From positions 1 through 32,932 of IMG/VR virus record IMGVR_UViG_3300034523_000177: a stretch of 32,932 nucleotides of DNA; one strand, given 5' to 3'. The translations under genes and the position numbers were made by a program. This stretch comes from a virus. Below the pieces are notes generated by a model that searched no databases, was not told the origin of the DNA, and saw nothing but the letters and a program-made list of their open reading frames with translations. Position 1 is the first letter of the stretch. Each line of letters starts with the position of its first letter. Shown piece by piece: positions 21,201 to 26,252 of the stretch.

Positions 21201-21789
21201 GGCGTGCGCGGGGCTGTGCTGGGTGATGACCCTCGGCGGCCCTGACGCGTGCCTGCTGTGTTACAGGAGGACTGAGTTGCGATACGACGGAAGGCCGCGG
21301 GCGTGCATCGAGCCCGGCTGCGGCGTCATCTACAAGCCGACGAACACCAACCAGTGGCGGTGCCACGACCACGTAAAGTCGCGCCAGAAGTCCGCGATGG
21401 TGCTGGCCGACAAGCCCTGCCGGCTCTGCGAGCGGATGTTCAAGCCGACATGCGGGGCGGCCCTCTACTGCTCGCAAGGGTGCCGGCGCACCGCCGAGGT
21501 GATGGCCAACGAGGCGCACCGGCGCAACCGCTACGGCGTGCGGACCTGCGTGGATTGCGGCGAGCAGTACACGCCCAAGAACCACGCCAACAAGCGGTGC
21601 CAGCCTTGCGCCCGGCTCGACGCGCCGCCAAAGTTCGTGCCGGTCACCCATACGCTTCCTTGCTTCCGGTGCCAGCACGGGGCTCAGAGCCAGGTGGCTG
21701 AGCTGGGCGTCGAGTGCACGGCCGGGCTGTGGCTGTGGTGCAAGCCGTTGTTCAACGCGGCACACTTCGAGCCCCAGAGGCAGGGCTGA
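21145..21789 (+). CDS. cysteine-rich multi-zinc-knuckle protein
   Basis: 214 residues from ATG 21145 (GGAGG upstream); the longer upstream frame is a shadow. It has about 21 cysteines in CxxC-type groups: C18/C21/C25/C36/C39, C54/C59/C73, C92/C95/C103/C109/C113, C135/C138/C152/C155 and C173/C176/C191/C199. That suggests four or five zinc sites in a row. An AGGAGG six bases before the in-frame TTG at 21277 (residue 45) could give a shorter product without the first site. No known family by eye; a nucleic-acid-binding or adaptor role is likely. Confidence 0.65.
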   Translation: MMDTARVQRWLLPAPARCEACAGLCWVMTLGGPDACLLCYRRTELRYDGRPRACIEPGCGVIYKPTNTNQWRCHDHVKSRQKSAMVLADKPCRLCERMFKPTCGAALYCSQGCRRTAEVMANEAHRRNRYGVRTCVDCGEQYTPKNHANKRCQPCARLDAPPKFVPVTHTLPCFRCQHGAQSQVAELGVECTAGLWLWCKPLFNAAHFEPQRQG

Positions 21790-21998
21790 TGCCCGCAGGA
21801 CGCTGGGGCGCGGAGGTGTGCCTCGATTGCCGGGAGGTGGGCGGATACTGCGAGACGTGCACGCTGGCGCGGGCGATGCTGCAGCTGGGCACGCGGCCCA
21901 TCGAGCTGGCGATTGCGACGCTGCAGCGGGAGCTGGAGCGCCGGACCGAGGCCCCGGTGTTCGGACACGCTGAGAGGCTCAGGAGGGCGGTCGAATGA
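21789..21998 (+). CDS. small zinc-binding protein
   Basis: 69 residues from ATG 21789, sharing a base with the previous TGA. CLDC and CETC (C11, C14, C22, C25) form one zinc site, followed by two helices (LARAMLQLGTRPIELAIATL, ELERRTEAP). It is the third zinc-type protein in this region. Family unknown. Confidence 0.55.
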   Translation: MPAGRWGAEVCLDCREVGGYCETCTLARAMLQLGTRPIELAIATLQRELERRTEAPVFGHAERLRRAVE

Positions 21999-22174
21999 TG
22001 ACGGATGAGTTGTGGTCCCGTCTGGCCCTCGCGCAGGCCACGGTGGCCGGCCTGGAGGCCGAGAATCGCGAGCTGCGCCTCACGTGTCGGCGGTATCTGC
22101 GGGAGTGGACCGACGCGCGGGATGCGCTGCGGGCAATGAAGCACGAAAAGGAGGGGGCGAATGGAACGGCCTAA
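21995..22174 (+). CDS. short coiled-coil protein
   Basis: 59 residues from ATG 21995, overlapping the previous stop (ATGA); ATG 21998 also fits. It is one long helix (LALAQATVAGLEAENREL) with a basic end. Its last 14 bases overlap the HNH gene. Unknown function. Confidence 0.45.
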   Translation: MMTDELWSRLALAQATVAGLEAENRELRLTCRRYLREWTDARDALRAMKHEKEGANGTA

Positions 22175-22622
22175 GACCTACGAAGAGGCACTTTTGCGCG
22201 ACGCTGAACGATTCTGGTCACGAGTCGACAAGAGTAACGGATTAACCGGCTGCTGGACTTGGAAAGGTGTTCGCCAAAAAAGATCCGGGCGTGGAAACTA
22301 CAACCCGGTGAGATTCAATGGTAAGTACGTTCGCGAGAATCGAGCAACAGTTGCGGCACACGTTTGGGCTTACATTCTCACGTTCGGAAACCGGCCTCTT
22401 GGTCACGGGCTGAAGCGCGGGAGTTCAGGTCTCGTGTTGATGCACACCTGTGAAAATGGAAACTTAGGCTGCGTGAACCCACATCATTTGCAAATTGGAA
22501 CGCAGGCCGACAACATGCGGCGATGCAGGCAGCTTGGGCGAGGCCCAGACCAGAAACTGAAGCGCATTGAGGCGGAGCTACAGCGCTTGGTTGCTGAGCT
22601 GGTCGAAACACGACAGCGATAG
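22161..22622 (+). CDS. HNH endonuclease, likely mobile (homing-type)
   Basis: 153 residues. The AWF-type opening FWSRVDKSNGLTGCWTWKG is followed by AAHVWAYILTFGNRP and the HNH core: H95 (LMHTC), C97, N106 and H109 (CVNPHHL), then GTQADNM. This is the common free-standing HNH of phages. Codons and GC are lower than the neighbours (60-base sample at 22321 is 50%). It overlaps the coiled-coil gene by 14 bases. It probably nicks or cuts phage or host DNA and spreads by homing; a role beyond that is unproven. Confidence 0.85.
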   Translation: MERPKTYEEALLRDAERFWSRVDKSNGLTGCWTWKGVRQKRSGRGNYNPVRFNGKYVRENRATVAAHVWAYILTFGNRPLGHGLKRGSSGLVLMHTCENGNLGCVNPHHLQIGTQADNMRRCRQLGRGPDQKLKRIEAELQRLVAELVETRQR

Positions 22623-22631
22623 GGAGGAGCG

Positions 22632-22934
22632 ATGAACCTCGACGATTACCAGGCGGTCAGCCGGCGGACCTTCCCGCCGAACCTCCAGGACAAGGACCGG
22701 CTCGTGTTCGGCCTGGGCCTGTGCGGCGAGGCCGGCGAGGTGGCCGAGCTGTTGAAGAAGCACCACGGGCACGGGAAGGCGCTGGACCTCGCGCGCCTGG
22801 GCGAGGAGCTGGGCGACGTGCTGTGGTACGTGGCGGCGATTGCCTCGGCTCACGGGCTAGACCTAGGGGGCATCGCGGCGTGGAACGTCGAGAAGCTGCG
22901 GGCGCGCTACCCGGATGGGTTCCCGCGTCAGTGA
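22632..22934 (+). CDS. MazG-like nucleotide pyrophosphohydrolase
   Basis: 100 residues behind TAGGGAGGAGCG. Single MazG domain with metal-binding pairs E33 and E36 (CGEAGEVAELLKK) and E59 and D62 (LGEELGDVLWYVAAIASAHG). Such enzymes split nucleoside triphosphates to monophosphate and pyrophosphate, and may lower ppGpp or unusual nucleotides during infection. It is the last gene of the long early operon, followed by a terminator. Confidence 0.88.
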   Translation: MNLDDYQAVSRRTFPPNLQDKDRLVFGLGLCGEAGEVAELLKKHHGHGKALDLARLGEELGDVLWYVAAIASAHGLDLGGIAAWNVEKLRARYPDGFPRQ

Positions 22935-22958
22935 GGCACCACGCTCACCCAGGACGAC

Positions 22959-22986
22959 GGCCGGCCCTCGTGGTCGGCCTTTTTTT
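22959..22986 (+). terminator. rho-independent terminator of the early operon
   Basis: GGCCG (22959-22963) pairs with CGGCC (22975-22979), followed by seven T (22980-22986). It ends the early transcript after the MazG-like gene, just before a strong new promoter. Confidence 0.8.
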
Positions 22987-22996
22987 GTGAGAGGGG

Positions 22997-23025
22997 TTGA
23001 CCTTTCTGTTTTGCGGTGCTATATT
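22997..23025 (+). promoter_or_regulatory. strong sigma70-like promoter
   Basis: TTGACC 22997-23002, exactly 17 bases, TATATT 23020-23025. This is the best consensus promoter in the window. Transcription should start near 23032 and cover only two small genes before the terminator at 23443. Confidence 0.8.
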
Positions 23026-23037
23026 CAAAACATCGAG

Positions 23038-23052
23038 AGCGGATGCACCGCT
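23038..23052. promoter_or_regulatory. inverted repeat just after the promoter (possible operator)
   Basis: AGCGG (23038-23042) and CCGCT (23048-23052) are exact inverted arms with five bases between. The site lies about 6-20 bases after the expected transcript start. It could be bound by the ribbon-helix-helix protein encoded in the same unit. Confidence 0.45.
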
Positions 23053-23069
23053 TGACCGGAGAGACGACG

Positions 23070-23267
23070 ATGCGGAACGACGTGATTGACCTGGTGAACG
23101 CGGCTGGTGTGAACGGCGCGGCCGTCTGCATCGCTGATGCGCTGGCGCTGATGGTCAACAAGTACGGCGTGGACCTCGCCACCGTGCTTGAGGGCATCGC
23201 AAACACCGAGAACGGCAACGCCCGCTTCACCGAGCTGATGGCCATCGCTAATAAGGCGGTGGGCTGA
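23070..23267 (+). CDS. small acidic helical protein of unknown function (first gene of isolated unit)
   Basis: 65 residues from ATG 23070 (GGAGAG six bases upstream). The frame is open before this, but an earlier GTG at 23016 lies in the -10 region, before the transcript start; ATG 23043 is possible. Mostly helical: VIDLVNAAGVNGAAVCIADA, LATVLEGIANTEN, FTELMAIANKAVG; net acidic. No family recognised. It is alone with the next gene between its own promoter and terminator, like a moron. Its size and context fit a small host-takeover or defence inhibitor, but nothing proves it. TGATG overlap with the next gene. Confidence 0.6.
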   Translation: MRNDVIDLVNAAGVNGAAVCIADALALMVNKYGVDLATVLEGIANTENGNARFTELMAIANKAVG

Positions 23268-23437
23268 TGCCTCGGGGCGGACCCAGGGCAGGCGCAGGCC
23301 GCCCACCTCGCGCCGAGGCCCTCGTGCCCAAGACGGTGCGCCTGACCCCGGAGGCGTGGGGCATCATCCAGGAGCTTGCCCAGGCGCGAGGCGTCACACC
23401 CAGCGAGGTCATCGAGCAGGCCGTCAGGTCAAAGTGA
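23267..23437 (+). CDS. ribbon-helix-helix-like DNA-binding protein
   Basis: 56 residues from ATG 23267, coupled to the previous gene by a one-base overlap. A basic, flexible start (GGPRAGAGRPPRAEALVPK) is followed by one strand and two helices, KTVRLTPEAWGIIQELAQAR then GVTPSEVIEQAV, which fits the CopG/RHH fold. Such proteins bind as dimers to inverted repeats. The repeat at 23038-23052 in the unit's leader is a likely target for self-regulation. It could equally act on other phage or host promoters. Confidence 0.65.
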   Translation: MPRGGPRAGAGRPPRAEALVPKTVRLTPEAWGIIQELAQARGVTPSEVIEQAVRSK

Positions 23438-23442
23438 GCGAG

Positions 23443-23473
23443 AGCCGTCCCAACCGGGGCGGCTTCTTCGTTT
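23443..23473 (+). terminator. rho-independent terminator of the isolated unit
   Basis: AGCCGTCCC (23443-23451) pairs with GGGGCGGCT (23456-23464; one G-T pair) over a four-base loop, followed by TCTTCGTTT. It closes the two-gene unit. Confidence 0.7.
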
Positions 23474-23998
23474 GCGGGCGCGTTGCGCTGACGAGCAACG
23501 GCGAGCGAGCGAGAATACGCGAGCTACAGTACGTGCGAGCGAGATTGCCCTGTGTTCTGTTGCCTGCAAGCAAGCAGCGATCCCACGGATTCAGCGAAAA
23601 ACCGCCGATTTTGCCCGAAAATCAGGCTTGGTCGTCCGTGCTAGACTCTAGGTTAGGTTCGGACGGGTCCCCCCACCCACCGGAGGTCCGACGCGCGAAG
23701 CGCAGCGCCGAGGGGGGACCCTGCCACCGCCGGCGTGTGCCACTCCGGGTTGAAATCTGTGTTTGGCACAAACACAGGCCCGCCGGCGAGGCACACCCCG
23801 GGAGGCCGGTGACCTAGAGCCTCTGGCGGCCCCCAATATTGCGCGGGCGCGCGTGAACCGGCTCTCGAAGCCGTGACGTGAAACAACCGAACATATGTGT
23901 TTCGCGGAACCAGGGCGCGGCTTGGTTGAACCCCAGGGGAGGTCGTGTTACCCTTGATCCCGCATCTCAAACGCAGGCCGCAGGTAGCGTGCCCCCCC

Positions 23999-24036
23999 GA
24001 CAAGGCCCCCCGTTTGCCGCGGGGGGCTTGTCTTTT
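23999..24036 (+). terminator. strong rho-independent terminator before the packaging operon
   Basis: GACAAGGCCCCCCG (23999-24012) pairs with CGGGGGGCTTGTC (24020-24032) with one bulged base and a seven-base loop, followed by TTTT. It isolates the packaging operon from upstream transcription. Confidence 0.85.
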
Positions 24037-24066
24037 GCGTTCGAGGTAGCGACTCGCCCCGTTGCT

Positions 24067-24075
24067 TGCTACGCT
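24067..24075 (+). promoter_or_regulatory. candidate promoter for the packaging operon (extended -10)
   Basis: TGC TACGCT (24067-24075) is an extended -10 box. A -35 match is weak (AGCGAC at 24048). The -10 lies seven bases before GTG 24083, close to the leaderless layout seen at 9085 and 26253. Confidence 0.4.
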
Positions 24076-24082
24076 ACAAGGT

Positions 24083-24388
24083 GTGCTGGTGATGCTCGCG
24101 CACCTGGAGCGTACTGACGTGGCATCGTGCAGGATATGCGGCAGCCTCCTGCGGGATACCATCGGCGGGAAGTTGTATTGCTCGAACCGATGCCGGAACC
24201 GTGCGGCTTATGAGAAGCGCAAGGTCTCTGGGATTGCATCGGTGATCGAAGGCGAGTTACCATGTGCTCGGTGCATCTGCTGGGTGGTGGATGCGCGCAG
24301 CGATTCAGGCGGGATATGTTCCGTTGGACGCTGGCGGGATTGCAGGCCATACCTTCCGGGGGCAAAGCCGTGGCGACCAATCGAGTGA
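24083..24388 (+). CDS. zinc-ribbon protein upstream of terminase
   Basis: 101 residues from GTG 24083, chosen because the -10 box is seven bases upstream; ATG 24092 also fits and TTG 24062 is less likely. One zinc knuckle is clear: CRICGSLLRDTIGGKLYCSN followed by RCRNRAAYEKRK. A second cysteine group follows (CARCIC, GGICSVGRWRDC). Zinc or HNH-type proteins before the small terminase are frequent in phages; this one lacks an HNH core. It may assist packaging or regulation. It overlaps the small terminase start by 19 bases. Confidence 0.6.
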   Translation: MLVMLAHLERTDVASCRICGSLLRDTIGGKLYCSNRCRNRAAYEKRKVSGIASVIEGELPCARCICWVVDARSDSGGICSVGRWRDCRPYLPGAKPWRPIE

Positions 24389-24834
24389 AGCGCGCGCCTG
24401 CGCCTGCGCGCGGTCGCCCATCAAAAACTGAAGACCTGACCAGCCCCGATGTGCTGCGCCAGGTCGAAGAGCTTGCGGGGTACGGCCTGACTCAGGAGCA
24501 GATTGCGGCGGTCATCGGTCTATCCGAGCGAACCCTTCGGCGGCGCAAGGAAGACACAGAGGTATTTTCGGCCGCCATACAGCGCGGCAAGGCGAAAGCC
24601 TCCGCCGAGGTTGGCAAGTCGCTTTTCCGGCGCGCGAAGGAGGGCGAGGTTTCGGCCATCCGTTGGTGGGAGATGACGCGCGACGGGCGCAGCGAGCGCA
24701 GCCAGGCCGAGACGAAGATTGAGGTGACGCACGATGCCGAGACTGAAGCCCGCCTGGCTCGCATCATGGGCGATGCTCTCGCCAAGCAGCAGGCAGCAAA
24801 CGCTGGCGAAGCTGACGCCGGAACAGCAGGCTGA
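24370..24834 (+). CDS. terS: terminase small subunit
   Basis: 154 residues from GTG 24370; ATG 24316 or 24262 would extend it into the zinc gene. A basic start (RVKRAPAPARGRPSK) leads to a helix-turn-helix for DNA recognition (AGYGLTQEQIAAVIGLSERT, then LRRRK), followed by the family region FSAAIQRGKAKASAEVGKSL and AIRWWEMTRDGRSER. The acidic, helical end is the oligomer part. It would bind the packaging site, likely in the gap just upstream, and deliver it to the large subunit. Overlaps the large subunit by 101 bases. Confidence 0.85.
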   Translation: MATNRVKRAPAPARGRPSKTEDLTSPDVLRQVEELAGYGLTQEQIAAVIGLSERTLRRRKEDTEVFSAAIQRGKAKASAEVGKSLFRRAKEGEVSAIRWWEMTRDGRSERSQAETKIEVTHDAETEARLARIMGDALAKQQAANAGEADAGTAG

Positions 24835-26014
24835 AGTCCTGTGGTCGTGGGCTGCGTGGGCGCGGCCCGAGCAGTTGCCCCCTGACGGCGACTGGTCCAT
24901 CTGGCTGGTGAAGGCTGGGCGCGGGTTTGGCAAGACCCGGCTGGGCGCTGAATGGGTGCGAAGCGTGGCCCAGCCCGGCGCACGCATCGCGCTGGTAGCC
25001 CCCACGGCGGCCGACGTGCGGGACGTCATCATCGAGGGCGAATCGGGCATCCTTGCTGTCTGCCCGACGAAGGAGCGCCCCATCTATGAGCCCTCGAAGC
25101 GTCGCCTGACCTGGCCGAACGGCGCGGTCGCAACGGCCTACTCGGCTGAGGAGCCCGACCGTCTGAGAGGCCCCCAGCATACTCACGCCTACTGTGACGA
25201 GGTGGCGGCGTGGGCGCACCCCGAGGCGTGGGACATGATGCTGATGGGCCTGCGCCTCGGCACGCGGCCGCGTGTGGTCGCGACCACGACGCCCCGGATG
25301 GTGCCCTTGATGCGGACGATCCAGGCCAGCCCCGGCCTCGTCGTGACGCGGGGCAAGACGCTCGACAACGCGGCGAACCTCGCGCCCTCGTTCCTGTCCG
25401 GCCTGATGGCCCGGTACGAGGGCACGCGCATCGGGCGCCAGGAGCTGGACGGCGAGGACCTGGACGACAACCCCGACGCGCTGTGGTCCCGCGAGGTCAT
25501 CGACGCCTGCCGGCTGCGCGAGGCGCCCGAGCTGGCGCGGGTGGTGGTGGCCATCGACCCGGCGGCGACCAGCAACGCGGACAGTGACGAGACGGGCATC
25601 GTGGTCGCGGGCCTCGGAACCGACGGCCGGGGCTACGTGCTCGCGGACAGGTCCGGGCGCTTCAAGCCGGATGCCTGGGCACGGCGGGCTGTCGAGGCGT
25701 ACCACGAGCACCGGGCAGACCGCATCATCGCGGAGGGCAACCAGGGCGGCGAGATGGTGGCGCACGTGCTGGGCACCGTCGAGGCGGGCCTGCCGCTGCG
25801 CATCGTCCACGCGACGCGGGGGAAGCTCACGCGCGCCGAGCCCATCGCGGCGCTCTACGAGCAGGGGCGCGTCAGCCACGTCGGCGGCCTGCCGCAGCTC
25901 GAGGACCAGCTTTGCACGTGGATGCCGGGCAGCGCCTCACCGGACCGCCTCGACGCCCTGGTGTGGGCGCTCACCGAGCTGATGCTCGGGCGCGGAGAGC
26001 TGGCCTTCGCGTGA
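24734..26014 (+). CDS. terL: terminase large subunit
   Basis: 426 residues from ATG 24734 with GAGGTG seven bases upstream. ATPase: Walker A AGRGFGKT (61-68), Walker B AYCDE (152-156), motif III VVATTTPR. Nuclease: D275 (AIDPAATSN), E334 (IIAEGNQGG) and D404/D407 (SPDRLDALVWAL). The compact length and motif wording resemble the terminases of gene transfer agents and related HK97-type phages. It packages DNA into the prohead and cuts concatemers. GTGA overlap with the next gene. Confidence 0.95.
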   Translation: MPRLKPAWLASWAMLSPSSRQQTLAKLTPEQQAEVLWSWAAWARPEQLPPDGDWSIWLVKAGRGFGKTRLGAEWVRSVAQPGARIALVAPTAADVRDVIIEGESGILAVCPTKERPIYEPSKRRLTWPNGAVATAYSAEEPDRLRGPQHTHAYCDEVAAWAHPEAWDMMLMGLRLGTRPRVVATTTPRMVPLMRTIQASPGLVVTRGKTLDNAANLAPSFLSGLMARYEGTRIGRQELDGEDLDDNPDALWSREVIDACRLREAPELARVVVAIDPAATSNADSDETGIVVAGLGTDGRGYVLADRSGRFKPDAWARRAVEAYHEHRADRIIAEGNQGGEMVAHVLGTVEAGLPLRIVHATRGKLTRAEPIAALYEQGRVSHVGGLPQLEDQLCTWMPGSASPDRLDALVWALTELMLGRGELAFA

Positions 26015-26208
26015 AACGCACCTTCTACGCCTGGATCATCGACCCCGAGACGCAGGAGAACATCCTTGAGCCTCGGGCCATCGAGGCCAAGTCTGCGAAG
26101 GCAGCCGCCGAGATGACGGCCGACTGGCTCTTTGCCGAGGGCTACGAGGACTGGACGGTCGTCGTGGACGTGCCGCGCAAGAAGAACGGCCGGCCGAAGA
26201 AGGGCTGA
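26011..26208 (+). CDS. small protein between terminase and portal
   Basis: 65 residues from GTG 26011 (overlapping the terminase stop as GTGA) to TGA 26206-26208. Starts VKRTFYAWIIDPETQENILE and ends with a basic tail VPRKKNGRPKKG; one helix in the middle. Not recognised. The portal promoter begins ten bases after its stop. Confidence 0.55.
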   Translation: MKRTFYAWIIDPETQENILEPRAIEAKSAKAAAEMTADWLFAEGYEDWTVVVDVPRKKNGRPKKG

Positions 26209-26217
26209 AGCCTCGGG

Positions 26218-26246
26218 ACGACACCGGCCGATGCCTCGGCTATGCT
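26218..26246 (+). promoter_or_regulatory. candidate leaderless late promoter for portal and head genes
   Basis: ACGACA (26218-26223), 17 bases, TATGCT (26241-26246), six bases, ATG 26253. No good ribosome site is present. The layout matches 9050-9078 before the lysis cassette, including GGGACGACA and CCGGCC in the spacer. Confidence 0.55.
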
Positions 26247-26252
26247 CGGGGT

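Larger units (their letters stand above)
23474..24082. other. gene-free structured region before terminase (candidate cos and/or noncoding RNA)
   Basis: About 600 bases with no credible gene; frames here lack ribosome sites and cross a terminator. It holds GCGAGCGA repeats near 23500-23550; GATTTT/AAAATC (23607-23623); an extended -10 box TGCTAGACT (23639-23647); a 10-bp inverted repeat GGGTCCCCCC (23665-23674) and GGGGGGACCC (23712-23721); a perfect hairpin CTGTGTTTG GCA CAAACACAG (23757-23777) flanked by GTGTGCC (23735-23741) and GGCACAC (23790-23796); and the terminator at 23999. Directly upstream of terminase is the usual place for cos. Confidence 0.6.

Noticed and set aside
23639-23647. 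TGCTAGACT as a promoter for the packaging genes
   Set aside because: The strong terminator at 23999-24036 lies between it and the genes, and no -35 box is seen at 17-18 bases; kept only as a possible noncoding RNA promoter.
23356-23817. Frame across the two-gene unit end and the structured gap
   Set aside because: Begins inside the RHH gene in another frame, crosses a terminator, and shows no motif.
23653-24162. Minus-strand and plus-strand frames in the gap before terminase
   Set aside because: No ribosome sites, low-complexity products, and overlap with strong inverted repeats and a terminator.
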